Program-made: the position numbers and the translations under genes
Shown: piece after piece, positions 10,389 to 19,343 of the stretch
How the letters are laid out: the number at the start of each line of letters is the position of its first letter
How positions within the stretch are numbered: the first letter of the stretch is position 1
Notes under the pieces: generated by a model
Database searches by the model: none
Seen by the model: the letters and a program-made list of their open reading frames with translations, nothing else
Told to the model about the DNA's origin: nothing
Assembly: GCA_005116745.1 (NCBI GenBank)
Contig: SWDS01000001.1
Coordinates: 377,911-441,910, forward strand
Reading direction: 5' to 3'
DNA from: Nitrospira sp.
GTDB lineage: Bacteria > Nitrospirota > Nitrospiria > Nitrospirales > Nitrospiraceae
Length of the DNA: 64,000 nt

Positions 10389-11825
10389 ATGGGAGACCCA
10401 AAAGGTTTTATAAAATACGCCCGTGAGGGCCCGAAGCGCAAACCGATCGAACTGCGTGTGCTCGATTGGAAGGAGATGTACGAACCGATCTCCGAGGACA
10501 GGTTGAAGACCCAGGGTGCGCGCTGCATGGACTGCGGTGTGCCATTTTGCCAAGGGAACACCGGTTGTCCGGTTGTGAATTTGATTCCGGAATGGAACGA
10601 TCTTGTCTATCGTGGCCGTTGGAACGATGCACTAAAAGCGCTGCACACGACGAACAACTTTCCTGAATTTACGGGACGGCTCTGCCCGGCGCCCTGCGAA
10701 GGGGCCTGTGTGCTGGGTATCAATGAGGATCCGGTGTCCATCCGCATCCTCGAATGGAACATCGTCGACCGTGGCTTCAACGAAGGCTTCGTGACACCGG
10801 TCCTACCAGTTATTCAGACCGGCAAGACCGTAGCGATTGTCGGTTCCGGTCCGTCGGGGTTGGCTGCTGCGCAGCAACTGGCTCGGGCCGGCCATGAGGT
10901 GACGGTCTTCGAAAAGTCCGATCGGATCGGGGGCCTGCTTCGCTACGGCATTCCCGATTTCAAAATGGAGAAGTGGGTCATCGACAGACGGTTGGAACAG
11001 ATGAAGGCCGAAGGGGTGAAGTTTCAAACCAACGTCGCCGTCGGTCAGGACATCACTGGCGAACAGTTGCGCCAACAGTTTGATGCGGTGGGATTGACGA
11101 TGGGCGCTGAGCAGGCCCGCGAGTTGCCGATCCCGGGACGTGAACTGAAGGGTGTGCATCTCGCGATGGACTATCTTACCCAGCAGAATAAGCGGACGGC
11201 AGGCATTCAGTTTAGTGATGAACCATTCACCGCAAAGGGCAAGCGGGTGATCATCATCGGCGGCGGCGATACGGGGTCCGACTGTCTCGGCACCGCGCAC
11301 CGTCAAGGCTGCGTGGAGGCCCATCAATTCGAGTTGCTGCCGGAACCGCCACCGCAGCGGGCTGCATCCACACCTTGGCCGCTCTGGCCGATGCAACTGC
11401 GTACGTCCCACGCCCATGAAGAAGGCTGTGACCGGCAGTGGAGCGTGTCCACGACCAAATTTGCCGGCCATGATGGCCACGTCACAAAACTCCATGCCAA
11501 TCGGGTTAAGTTTGAAAACGGAAAGTTTGAACCGATGCCTGGGACCGAGTTCGAGATACACGCTGATCTGGTATTGCTGGCCATGGGATTCACCGGCCCC
11601 GTCAAGAGCGGCCTGCTCGACAATCTGGGCGTGAAGTACGATGCCCGCGGTGCAGTCTCGGTAGACAATAATTTCATGAGCAACCTCGACGGTGTCTTCG
11701 CCGGCGGCGATACCAAACGCGGCGCCTCCCTCATCGTCTGGGCGATCGCCGAAGGCCGCAAGATGGCGGCAGGCATTGACAAGTATCTGCACGCCAATCG
11801 TTCTGCAAAGAAAGCCGTCTTGTGA
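10389..11825 (+). CDS. gltD: Glutamate synthase small subunit
   Basis: The 478-residue NAD(P)H-oxidising subunit supplies electrons to GltB. The N-terminal region has cysteine clusters for 4Fe-4S centres (C46, C49, C54, C60 and C99, C103, C107). The FAD dinucleotide fold begins at VAIVGSGPSGLAAA (148-161), and the NAD(P)H fold is marked by IIIGGGDTGSDC. The C-terminal GVFAGGD block is the usual second FAD contact. It forms an operon with gltB. Confidence 0.97.
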   Translation: MGDPKGFIKYAREGPKRKPIELRVLDWKEMYEPISEDRLKTQGARCMDCGVPFCQGNTGCPVVNLIPEWNDLVYRGRWNDALKALHTTNNFPEFTGRLCPAPCEGACVLGINEDPVSIRILEWNIVDRGFNEGFVTPVLPVIQTGKTVAIVGSGPSGLAAAQQLARAGHEVTVFEKSDRIGGLLRYGIPDFKMEKWVIDRRLEQMKAEGVKFQTNVAVGQDITGEQLRQQFDAVGLTMGAEQARELPIPGRELKGVHLAMDYLTQQNKRTAGIQFSDEPFTAKGKRVIIIGGGDTGSDCLGTAHRQGCVEAHQFELLPEPPPQRAASTPWPLWPMQLRTSHAHEEGCDRQWSVSTTKFAGHDGHVTKLHANRVKFENGKFEPMPGTEFEIHADLVLLAMGFTGPVKSGLLDNLGVKYDARGAVSVDNNFMSNLDGVFAGGDTKRGASLIVWAIAEGRKMAAGIDKYLHANRSAKKAVL

Positions 11826-12133
11826 GCTGACTAACCTGGCGGTTGTCTGCATGGTGGCCAGGACGCATCGCTTCTTTGCCTCCTGGAGTGACCATTCCGG
11901 CCTCAGCCGAGTAGAATCCGTGCTGTGCGCCCTTCTGGAATTCCTTCCGGCTGCGGTCTTCGACCACAGTATCTCAGGCAGTTCCTGCGTTCCTTCTAAG
12001 CCGAGTTTCGGTAAGCGCAGCTCCTCCGGTAAAGTCGCTCTGAGCCCAGGTACGTCCTCTTGAAGTCTTGATCGGTTCCTGACACCATTTTGGCGAGTGC
12101 ACTCAGCAGGTCACCTTATTTTGGGGATACGAA
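11826..12133. other. Intergenic region without a recognised gene
   Basis: About 310 bases follow gltD. A minus-strand reading frame stays open over much of the stretch and runs into the 3' end of gltD antisense, but its translation resembles no family I know and it lacks a ribosome binding site. It may be decayed coding sequence. No terminator hairpin with a T-tract was found after gltD. Confidence 0.4.
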
Positions 12134-12958
12134 ATGACCGCAATAGCGATTTGGCTTAACGAGGAAAGTCCAGTGCATCCGATGCTTTGGGTTGCAGCTG
12201 ACAGCCGCGTCACTGTGCAATCCGGCGTTCTGGATGACGGTGCGAAGATCTTCGGTTTGTCGGTGGTCTGCAGGGCACCTGACGGAGATGGATTCTTCTC
12301 CAGGGTGACTTACGCCCATTCATACGGGTATTGCTTTGCCGGAAGCACATTAATGGGGCAGAACTCCTATCTCGCGCTTGTTCCTCTCCTTGGGAATCTT
12401 GCGGCTGCAGAGGGGTACTTTCCATCTCTTGAAGACACCGCCCGGTACGTTCATAGGTACTTAGCTCGGAGCTTCGACGACTTCAAAGTCATAGCGGGTC
12501 CGGGTGCGATGCTTGAAGCTGCGCTCTTTGGCTATTGTCATCGAACCAAGAGGCTTGCGACGTTTCGATTTTTCCCAAGGATGGAGGCCGACACTTTGGT
12601 CTTGACATGCCTCGAGTGGAATGTAAGCAGCGGCAGTACTCTGTATCTAGGAGACGAGAAGGCCAAGATGGAAGCACGACTTGTGGCTGCGTACCAAGGT
12701 GAGTCTCTGCCAGGACGGCCGCTGAGCCGGATTCCCCGCTACGTCATCCAGGATAGCGTTCTCGACGATTCGTTTCCAACGATTGGTGGAGATATACAAC
12801 TAGGTGTGGCGGATTCGTTAGGCTTTCGGGCCTTCGCGCTTTGCAAACCGCGAGTCGTCGGGCAACCCCAAGCGGTCATTAGCTACCTCGGTAGAGAGCT
12901 GACGCCAGAACTAATGCAGGTTGGTGAAGCATTCGTGGCGGGGCCGGCGATGGTGTAA
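12134..12958 (+). CDS. Proteasome-like Ntn-hydrolase candidate
   Basis: The 274-residue protein begins MTAIAIW. Removing Met would expose Thr1, as in HslV and proteasome beta subunits. Counting from that Thr, a VAADSRVT segment places Asp22 where HslV has Asp17, and an AKIF segment places Lys37 near the position of catalytic Lys33; a short loop insertion (EESPVHP) explains the offsets. These are the three residues expected of an N-terminal-threonine hydrolase. The remainder is not recognisable beyond alternating strand-like segments. There is no ATPase partner (HslU or Mpa type) nearby. It could be a self-compartmentalised peptidase of the Anbu type or an inactive relative. Confidence 0.5.
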   Translation: MTAIAIWLNEESPVHPMLWVAADSRVTVQSGVLDDGAKIFGLSVVCRAPDGDGFFSRVTYAHSYGYCFAGSTLMGQNSYLALVPLLGNLAAAEGYFPSLEDTARYVHRYLARSFDDFKVIAGPGAMLEAALFGYCHRTKRLATFRFFPRMEADTLVLTCLEWNVSSGSTLYLGDEKAKMEARLVAAYQGESLPGRPLSRIPRYVIQDSVLDDSFPTIGGDIQLGVADSLGFRAFALCKPRVVGQPQAVISYLGRELTPELMQVGEAFVAGPAMV

Positions 12959-13169
12959 GGAGGAAGTGGTGTCAACAGCCAGTTCCTTCGAGGGAAAAAG
13001 AAAGGGAGTCGTGTGTCATTCTTTGGTGAGCAATTCTGAGTCTGTAGCGGAAAAACCTCCAAGAACCATTGCTTTCACCGGCTACAGCCCATCTCATTGA
13101 CAGCGTTCCTTCCGGGAACGTAGCCTATCTCCCGTCTTACAACATTCAAGGATTCTGAGGAGGGCTATC

Positions 13170-13658
13170 ATGGCGGCTGTTGACTATTTTCTGAAGATCG
13201 CCGGGATTGAGGGCGAGAGCAATGATTTGAAGCACAAGGGAGACATCCATCTGGGTTCGTGGTCGTTCGGAGGCACACAAACGGGGGGCGAGCATTTCGC
13301 CGGCGGTGGGGGCGGGGGTAAGTTCTCGGCGCAAGATTTTCATTTCACGACGAAGCTCAGCAAGGCCTCACCGAAACTCTTCCAGGCCTGTGCCACTGGT
13401 GAACGGTTGAAGAATGCGACGCTCGTGGCGAGAAAGGCAGACGAGGGACAGCAGGAGTACTACACAATCACGTTCAGCGACTGTTTAGTGTCTTCCTATC
13501 AGCAGGGTGGGGCTGTTGGATCGGACCTCATTCCAACGGATCAGGCGTCGTTGAGCTTTGGGAGGATTGAGATCGAGTACACAGAGCAAAAGGCGGATGG
13601 GTCGCTTGGAGCAGTTGTGAAGGGTGGCTATGACTTGAAGCTCAATAAGGCTGTCTAG
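13170..13658 (+). CDS. hcp: Hcp family type VI secretion tube protein
   Basis: The 162-residue protein opens MAAVDYFLKIAGIEGES and ends with a YDLKLNKAV strand, both typical of Hcp1-family tube proteins, which form hexameric rings. A glycine-rich loop (five or more consecutive Gly) sits near residue 50. The ribosome binding site GAGGAGGG precedes the ATG. No other type VI genes (tssB, tssC, vgrG, clpV) occur in the window, so this is an orphan hcp. It may serve a system encoded elsewhere or act as a stand-alone secreted ring protein. Confidence 0.88.
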   Translation: MAAVDYFLKIAGIEGESNDLKHKGDIHLGSWSFGGTQTGGEHFAGGGGGGKFSAQDFHFTTKLSKASPKLFQACATGERLKNATLVARKADEGQQEYYTITFSDCLVSSYQQGGAVGSDLIPTDQASLSFGRIEIEYTEQKADGSLGAVVKGGYDLKLNKAV

Positions 13659-13790
13659 CAGGATGCGGAAAAGTCAGCCAGCGGCGTTCTCGCATCGCTC
13701 AGAGGCTCACCGTACCGAAGCGAATGCCTCGTCTCACACCTCGATATCCGAGACGGCTACAGAGATCGGAATGAGTTTTCCCACAGCCTA
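13659..13790. repeat. Possible dispersed intergenic repeat
   Basis: The stretch after hcp (GGATGCGGAAAAGTCAGCCA and following) resembles a dispersed intergenic element that I recall from Nitrospira genomes, with the pattern of rebuilding to a GGATGCT-AAAAAGTC start. Only one copy exists in this window, so the repeat status cannot be shown here. Confidence 0.25.
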
Positions 13791-13835
13791 CTAAGGAGCT
13801 GGATGTGTTCGGGAAAAACTCGAGAAAGAAGACGT

Positions 13836-14201
13836 TTACGCAGCGATGGTGTTAAGCGCCGATTCTGCTTCAACAGATTGGCTCAAACTAGCAGGAGCGT
13901 TGTAGCCTTCGACCAGATCGATGAAGTACTCACGGACTCCCTGTGCGTACCGAAGAAACTCGATGCCAAACTGGTTGTCTTTGTGCCAACGCACGATTGA
14001 GATTTCGACGGCGAGCGGAGATTCTGTGTCAGGCGCCTCGATGTGCAATGCCAGATAGCTGCCTGGCGTCAGGGCGACATTACTCTGCATTCGACATCCC
14101 GTTGGAGAGAGATCAAAGAGGGTTCCTTCTCCAGCACCGTTGTCGGTCTGGACGCTGGTGGGGTACCGGACATATTTTCTTGAGCTGCACCGGAGCTGCA
14201 T
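13836..14201 (-). CDS. PilZ domain protein
   Basis: This 121-residue protein is a single PilZ domain. The c-di-GMP-binding signature is present: an N-terminal RKYVR (RxxxR) and, about 22 residues later, DLSPTGC (D-x-S-x-x-G). Later strands (EISIVRWHKDNQFGIEF) match the PilZ beta barrel. It is probably a cytosolic c-di-GMP receptor that acts by protein contact. The HD-GYP protein at 46247-47797 is a candidate for turning over the same second messenger, but the two genes are not linked. Confidence 0.85.
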   Translation of the reverse strand: MQLRCSSRKYVRYPTSVQTDNGAGEGTLFDLSPTGCRMQSNVALTPGSYLALHIEAPDTESPLAVEISIVRWHKDNQFGIEFLRYAQGVREYFIDLVEGYNAPASLSQSVEAESALNTIAA

Positions 14202-14350
14202 GTCAACCTCGCTGTTAGTGCCTTTATCGGCAGTGCCGAATAAAACTTAAATATGCTGGCTCTACAATTCCTCTTTCTCTGGTTCCTGCTAGACGCGACT
14301 GCGCTCATGCTTGTATCGTACGTGTGACTCTTCATCTGGAGAACCGAGCC

Positions 14351-14788
14351 ATGATCCAACCAACCTATCCCCGCAGCCCTAAGGCTCTCCTCTGCGGCAT
14401 CGCTCATCTCGGGAGGTTGATCGACAAGATTCGTCTGCGCCATGCCGGGCAGATTCAGGATTACAACTACATCACTGTGGGGTTCGATCAGTATCTTGTC
14501 GAGTTTCTTGGGATCGACGCGAAATTGTTCGAACAGCGTGTCTTGGCAGGTGGGACGGATGAAGAGCTACTCGTCTGGGTGAAGGGCAATGGCCGCAAGC
14601 CATCTGAACAGGAAATCGGGCAATGGACACAGGCGCTACTGGCTTCTGGACCAAAAGATGATGCAGCTCGCCAGAGATTCCAAGGTCGTTTGAAGGACAT
14701 CGCGACCAAGCGCGGTGTGACCGTGAGTTCCTTGCCAGCTGTGACGACCTGGGTAGATGTGATCGAACTAGATGAAGAACGTCTCTGA
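14351..14788 (+). CDS. DUF5069 family protein
   Basis: The protein (about 145 residues) has the DUF5069 pattern: HLGRLIDKIRLRHAGQ near the N-terminus, a DQYLVEFLGID block, then an ELLVWVKGNGRKPSEQEI segment. Function is unknown. The ATG at 14351 follows a GGAG motif at a proper distance; a GTG at 14324 would add nine residues and is less likely. The 3' end overlaps the next gene by 17 bases if that gene starts at 14772. Confidence 0.75.
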   Translation: MIQPTYPRSPKALLCGIAHLGRLIDKIRLRHAGQIQDYNYITVGFDQYLVEFLGIDAKLFEQRVLAGGTDEELLVWVKGNGRKPSEQEIGQWTQALLASGPKDDAARQRFQGRLKDIATKRGVTVSSLPAVTTWVDVIELDEERL

Positions 14789-15218
14789 GTATCGTGGCCT
14801 CTCCATGCCAGACCCTCGTCTCCTCCGGTTTTTTGGTCTTATTGCCATTCTGAACGTATTGCATCTGGTCGACCATATACTACGCGGTGATTTCCACTTG
14901 CCGATTGACGAGCAGTCGGTCGGGTTCATCGGCGTGGCAACCATTATCCTGGGTGGGATGGGACTTGGTGTGCGGCTCTATCGGTCAGGCCGCGTCGGAC
15001 CACGGTTCTGGGTGATGGTCGGAGTGCTTGGTTTGGGGCTTGGGTGGCTTTCGCATTTCAGCCCAATGACTGACCAACCGGTGTCGGTCATCTACCATGC
15101 GTATACGGCTCCGTGGGCAGGGAGCTTGGCGGTAGGTTGCCTGTTCCTGCTTATGTTCTCTGTGTTGAGTGGGACTGTCCTGGCCACATATCTGTGGAGA
15201 CGAGGTGACGGGCTGTGA
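14772..15218 (+). CDS. Four-helix integral membrane protein
   Basis: The 148-residue protein is almost entirely hydrophobic and has four predicted membrane spans, around residues 18-36, 50-70, 80-97 and 115-140. A HLVDHILRGDF motif follows the first span. No family was recognised. An internal ATG at 14805 (MPDPRLL) is an alternative start that would remove the overlap with the upstream DUF5069 gene. Tight linkage to that gene suggests one transcript. Confidence 0.65.
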   Translation: MKNVSEYRGLSMPDPRLLRFFGLIAILNVLHLVDHILRGDFHLPIDEQSVGFIGVATIILGGMGLGVRLYRSGRVGPRFWVMVGVLGLGLGWLSHFSPMTDQPVSVIYHAYTAPWAGSLAVGCLFLLMFSVLSGTVLATYLWRRGDGL

Positions 15219-15238
15219 CTCGCGAAACCGAATCGGTG

Positions 15239-15871
15239 CTATCTCAATTCTGTCCACCCGCCTGTTTGCGAGCGAAAGGCTAGTTGGCGCGTCGTGGTGC
15301 GAATCACAGTCACGTCGTTGGTCTGGTCGATGGATTGCATCTGTTCGTGCGCCGACCAGCGCATGGCAAAGAAACCTCCGGTGAACGCGGAAAACGCCAG
15401 GGCTCGCTCAGAGGTAATCACAACGATGACATGGCCGCGACCCTGCAGTTGTTTGACGGTTTCATTCGGCCCCAACGCATCGCTGAACCAATGGCCACGA
15501 CTTTCTTGAAACCCATGGACTCGCCGGTTGGTCTGCACCACAAGCAGGCGTGGCAGTACCTGATGCCGTTCAACCTGTTCTTCGACGTCCAACTGCACCT
15601 CTGTCCATCGACGTAAGCCAGAAGCGAAGCCCAACAGTCGGCGGGTGGTCTGGGCAAAGCCGGCTGGTCCCTGAGCCGCCGTGGTGACGAGTGTTTCATT
15701 GACCCCCAATGGTTCCTCGACGGGACTGCCACCTCCTGGGAGCGCAACGACTCTGTCTTTGACGACCGTGACGAGGACATCGATCTGGCGAACTTGTGCG
15801 AAGGCAGGACTTGAACCTAGGAAAACTAGAATCACAAGCGCAAGCGTGGCGTAACTGGTAGTGAAAAGCAT
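15239..15871 (-). CDS. Secreted protein with propeller-like repeats
   Basis: The protein has an N-terminal signal peptide with hydrophobic core ALVILVFLGSSPAFA and predicted cleavage before Gln, so it should be periplasmic or secreted. The start at 15871 has GGA six bases upstream; ATG at 15877 is the alternative. After the signal come four imperfect repeats of the pattern T-x-R-x-L-x-F-x-S-x-x-G-x-W, for example TTRRLLGFASGLRRW and TTTRQLAFRSQTGGW, separated by hydrophobic strands. This suggests a small beta-propeller or half-propeller. No family was recognised. It is convergent with the upstream membrane protein gene. Confidence 0.6.
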   Translation of the reverse strand: MLFTTSYATLALVILVFLGSSPAFAQVRQIDVLVTVVKDRVVALPGGGSPVEEPLGVNETLVTTAAQGPAGFAQTTRRLLGFASGLRRWTEVQLDVEEQVERHQVLPRLLVVQTNRRVHGFQESRGHWFSDALGPNETVKQLQGRGHVIVVITSERALAFSAFTGGFFAMRWSAHEQMQSIDQTNDVTVIRTTTRQLAFRSQTGGWTELR

Positions 15872-16025
15872 CGGCATTCCGTTCGTAGGGCTGGTTGAGT
15901 GTCGCCTACGCATAGAGCATCTTGCAACAGATCGAACCGGACGTCTTCAGAGAAAGCCGATGGTGTTGATGCAGTTCCCTTGTCGAGCGGGGGTGATCTT
16001 GCCGTGGATGCTTTGTCGGGCAGCT

Positions 16026-16077
16026 AAGGCAAGTACAGGCTGTCGGCCTTAACGGGCCGACAGCCTGTACTTGCCTT
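16026..16077. repeat. 23-bp perfect inverted repeat (hairpin)
   Basis: Left arm 16026-16048 and right arm 16055-16077 are exact reverse complements across 23 bases, separated by the six-base loop TTAACG. The hairpin lies 20 bases beyond the stop of the minus-strand gene at 16098, so it may terminate or protect that transcript. It is longer than usual terminators and no T-tract follows on either strand. The left arm begins AAGGCAAGTACAGGCTG. Confidence 0.9.
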
Positions 16078-16097
16078 CCGTCGAATGGCAATAGGTT

Positions 16098-16529
16098 CTA
16101 CAGAGCGGGCAGTGTCAGTAACTTCTTCATTTCGCAGTGTGCAAGAACGACGTCGGGGGCGCGCTGTAGCGCCTCATAATAACTCCGCTCATATCCGTCA
16201 CCGAGTTCCGAGGGGCGAATGAGCGCTCGCACCTCGGTTAACAGGACCGCCACATCGTCGACCCTCAGTTGGTCGTTCCCATCAAGGAATTCATCGATAC
16301 GGACCACCATGTTGGATAGCGGATGCAGCCAGGTAAACCACGGGTCGTTCATCACCAACTGTAAGAGTTGGCCGGTGCTGTCCACTCGACCGTAAATGCG
16401 CTCATAGGTCAGCTGTTCGGCGACGATCAGGGCCTTATGTAACCCTAAGAGTCCGTACCGAACATCCGCCAAGGTTCTCCTGAGCGGGTTGGTTTCTCGA
16501 ATCTGTGTCTGTTTCGATGAAAGAGCCAT
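16098..16529 (-). CDS. Conserved hypothetical protein, helical
   Basis: The 143-residue, probably cytosolic and mostly helical protein has blocks NPLRRTLADVRYGLLGLHKAL, split here as NPLRRTLADVRYG and GLLGLHKAL, and LVMNDPWFTWLHPLS. I recall similar conserved hypothetical proteins in other bacteria, with no known function. An AGGA motif lies eight bases before the ATG. The 3' end leads into the 23-bp hairpin. Confidence 0.65.
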   Translation of the reverse strand: MALSSKQTQIRETNPLRRTLADVRYGLLGLHKALIVAEQLTYERIYGRVDSTGQLLQLVMNDPWFTWLHPLSNMVVRIDEFLDGNDQLRVDDVAVLLTEVRALIRPSELGDGYERSYYEALQRAPDVVLAHCEMKKLLTLPAL

Positions 16530-16736
16530 ATGAATAATCCTAACAGGTCAATGAGAAAATAAGGACTCAGGGGTCTTCATGTGTGAAGAGCCAATCACGT
16601 TCTATGCTCTTATCGGAGATCAGCTGGTTGTTCTGTAGTCGCAACGGGGGGCATGGCGATGGGTTGCTTGGGGGCAGATGCTCATCGCTCTCATCCGAGC
16701 CGAGTTGGCTCTGTGGCATGCCAGAAGTCAGCGTCA

Positions 16737-17555
16737 TTATTCGGGTAATTCTGAGGATAGGGAGACAGTAGCCTGCCGCCGGTTGGGATTCTGTGCATCC
16801 ATTCCTTCTGAAGACATCTGTTTCTGTGGGCTGAGAAGGTTCCCGTAGAACGCAAATAGCTCACCAGTCAGACGGGCTGCGTTCTCCGGATCGGTTGGGT
16901 GTTTTCGCCGGATATAGTCGTTGAGCACCACGCCTTGGGCGGTTTTATGGACATGCGGCTGGTCCAGGTTCATACGGTAGCGCTCGATGGCGTTGGCGAC
17001 GCGACTGATGAAGATCACGGTACCATCTGGTTCCAGCCGCTCGACGATTCCCACATGGGTCAGAGGATCGTTCAACTTGCCGTCTCCGTTGAAATCCCAG
17101 GTATTATCGAAAAACACGAGATCGCCTGGGTTGACGCTCGATCCTCGAAGAAGGGTGCCGTGCTGACGCACATGGTTGTGAATGAGTCTGACGCCGTTTC
17201 CTTTCGGATCATGGAGCGCTCCTCGATACAGATCGAGCCCGTGCTCCAGGAAGATGGCACGTGTCACCCCTGCACAGTCGTAGGCGATCCGCTTGCCCTG
17301 GCTTGTAATAGCTCGCGCTCCGACGAGCCGTGCTGCAGACTCGACGATGGCTAATCGACTGGGGAGCGATGTCAGGAAGGATGTTGGGTAATTCCCTGGG
17401 GCTGACCTGGGAGAAGGCTGCGGCAATGCTGGTACGTCATGAGGTTCTACTGAGAGTGAGGGCGCAATGAGTGCTCGCTTCAGCGTCTGAGCTGGCTGGG
17501 TGCAGCCCACGAGAGTCGTGATCGCAAGAACAGCTATGATCAGGACGAATGACAT
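16737..17555 (-). CDS. NlpC/P60-like lipoprotein
   Basis: The 272-residue protein has a lipoprotein signal ending in the lipobox LVGC (Cys18), so it is probably membrane-anchored. The domain has the catalytic cysteine in YDCAGVTRAIF and a later histidine in LTHVGIVE, the order found in NlpC/P60 cysteine peptidases that cut peptidoglycan stem peptides. Between them is a calcium-loop-like DFNGDGKLND. The start is six bases beyond the stop of the Ycf46-type ATPase gene, so both lie in one operon. The final conserved residue of the triad was not identified with certainty. Confidence 0.7.
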   Translation of the reverse strand: MSFVLIIAVLAITTLVGCTQPAQTLKRALIAPSLSVEPHDVPALPQPSPRSAPGNYPTSFLTSLPSRLAIVESAARLVGARAITSQGKRIAYDCAGVTRAIFLEHGLDLYRGALHDPKGNGVRLIHNHVRQHGTLLRGSSVNPGDLVFFDNTWDFNGDGKLNDPLTHVGIVERLEPDGTVIFISRVANAIERYRMNLDQPHVHKTAQGVVLNDYIRRKHPTDPENAARLTGELFAFYGNLLSPQKQMSSEGMDAQNPNRRQATVSLSSELPE

Positions 17556-17561
17556 CGGTGG

Positions 17562-19121
17562 TTATCGTACGTTCACAAATCGGCCTTCGGCTGTCTGCCG
17601 AAGCGCATCGATGTCTTCACGCCGGGTGACTGAAAGCGGAATCGTCTGGGTCAATTCTTCGATGAGCAGATTGGTCGTGAGCGGAGTTTTTTGATGCAGC
17701 GCTCGATAGAGGGCCGTGACCACCGCTTGTTCTATTTCCGAGCCGCTGAAGCCATCGCTTGCGCTGACGATCTTGCTCAGATCGAACGCCTTGCTGTCTT
17801 GCTTGCGGAGGCCGAGATGAATCTTCCAGATGGACTCCCGTTCAGTATCGTCCGGTAGATCGACAAAAAAGATCTCATCGAATCGCCCTTTGCGCAGGAG
17901 TTCGGGCGGCAATGACGATAGATTGTTGGCTGTGGCGACGACGAATACGTCCTGCTTTTTTTCCTGCAGCCACGTGAGAAAGGCGCCGAAGAGTCGTCGA
18001 CTCAACCCTGCATCGGCGTCGCCGCTTCCTCCGCCTGCGACCATCGCTTTCTCGATTTCATCGATCCAGAGGACAATCGGGGACAAGGATTCCGCCATTT
18101 CAATCGCCTTGCGGAAATTCTTTTCCGATTCGCCGACGAACTTGTCGAATAACCGGCCGGCATCGAGCTTTAAAAGCGGAAGTGTCCATTCCCGTGCGAT
18201 GGCTTTGGCGGCGAGCGACTTGCCGCAACCCGGCACGCCCACCAACAGAATGCCGCGAGGCGGGGTGAGATTGAGTGCTTTGGCTTCGGCGGTAAACCCA
18301 ACTTGGGCGCGATCCAGCCAGGACTTCAGATTGGTGAAGCCTCCCAACTCAAACCGATTATCCTCCACGGGATAGTATTCCAAGAGGCCGCCGTCCTTGA
18401 TCGCCTGCACCTTACGTTGCAGGATGGTTTGAACGTCCCCGGGAGAGAGAGAGCCGTGTTCTACGATGCATTGGGCCATGACCTGACGAGCTTGATGGAG
18501 CGTCATCCCCTGTAAGGCGCGGAGGATCGCATCGGACGCCTGGGTTGTGGGGCCGTTGTCGGCTGCCGTGGTCTCGCTGATCGAGGTGAGCATGCTGTGC
18601 ACAAGCGTTGTCGAGCGTGGGCGAGCGGGCGTTCGAGATCGCAGCGATTGGAGCAGTCCCCGGAGCATGGAGTGAAGTTCGTCTCGATCCGGCAGTTTCA
18701 GCTCGAGTCGCACTGCGATTTTGTCCAGGTCCATTGGGAGTGAGATCGGCTGACCAGTCAGCACACAGGTGGCTCGTGATCGGCTGTAAAGAGCTGACAC
18801 CTCTCGAAGCTGTCGGCAGACAGCGGGATCTTGCAGATGCGGTCCGAGATCCTTGAGCCAAAACACCGCTTCCACGGTCAACCCATGAAGGTGCTGGAGC
18901 ACCGCCAAGGGGGTTGCGGTCATCTTACTGAGGGTTGCGCCCTCGTCGGCGCGGGTGAGCCCTCTGGTGATGGACCACTCGAAAAGTGGCATGCGCTCTT
19001 GTGCGGTCACCGATTGTAGTAAGGCCAGGACCCGCTCCTCCTCCACCGTTTCAATCACGACGAGAGGATGGGAGGAGCGGATCAAGGTACGGAGATCGTG
19101 CACGCTGGTCGACAGAGCCAT
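17562..19121 (-). CDS. Ycf46-type AAA+ ATPase
   Basis: This 519-residue protein has an N-terminal non-catalytic domain (about 1-250) and a C-terminal AAA+ domain with Walker A GVPGCGKS (295-302), Walker B LWIDEIE (351-357) and a GRFDEIFFVDLP sensor region. The arrangement matches Ycf46/YjoB-like ATPases, first known from algal plastids and cyanobacteria. The substrate is unknown. It is upstream of and probably co-transcribed with the NlpC/P60 lipoprotein gene. Confidence 0.85.
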   Translation of the reverse strand: MALSTSVHDLRTLIRSSHPLVVIETVEEERVLALLQSVTAQERMPLFEWSITRGLTRADEGATLSKMTATPLAVLQHLHGLTVEAVFWLKDLGPHLQDPAVCRQLREVSALYSRSRATCVLTGQPISLPMDLDKIAVRLELKLPDRDELHSMLRGLLQSLRSRTPARPRSTTLVHSMLTSISETTAADNGPTTQASDAILRALQGMTLHQARQVMAQCIVEHGSLSPGDVQTILQRKVQAIKDGGLLEYYPVEDNRFELGGFTNLKSWLDRAQVGFTAEAKALNLTPPRGILLVGVPGCGKSLAAKAIAREWTLPLLKLDAGRLFDKFVGESEKNFRKAIEMAESLSPIVLWIDEIEKAMVAGGGSGDADAGLSRRLFGAFLTWLQEKKQDVFVVATANNLSSLPPELLRKGRFDEIFFVDLPDDTERESIWKIHLGLRKQDSKAFDLSKIVSASDGFSGSEIEQAVVTALYRALHQKTPLTTNLLIEELTQTIPLSVTRREDIDALRQTAEGRFVNVR

Positions 19122-19343
19122 CGGAGGGCAATGCTAGCACGAGGCCTTGGCCGGACCAAGAAAACCGGTGATTGTTAGCAGGCGTTGGGAGGTGACCCTG
19201 GTGTCGAGGTTGTGCGCCAGAGTTGATCCATGGGGATTCAATAGAACGGACGACAGAGCGCACTAGCCTAGCCAACCGGTGCCGTGTTCTTTTGGTGTTC
19301 CCCTGAAATCAACTCAGGTGGAGGTTAATCGTAGAGGAATACC

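Noticed and set aside
10803..11852. Long minus-strand reading frame inside gltD
   Set aside because: Antisense to gltD with no recognisable product.
13170..13658. Type VI secretion cluster around hcp
   Set aside because: None of the neighbouring genes is a type VI component.
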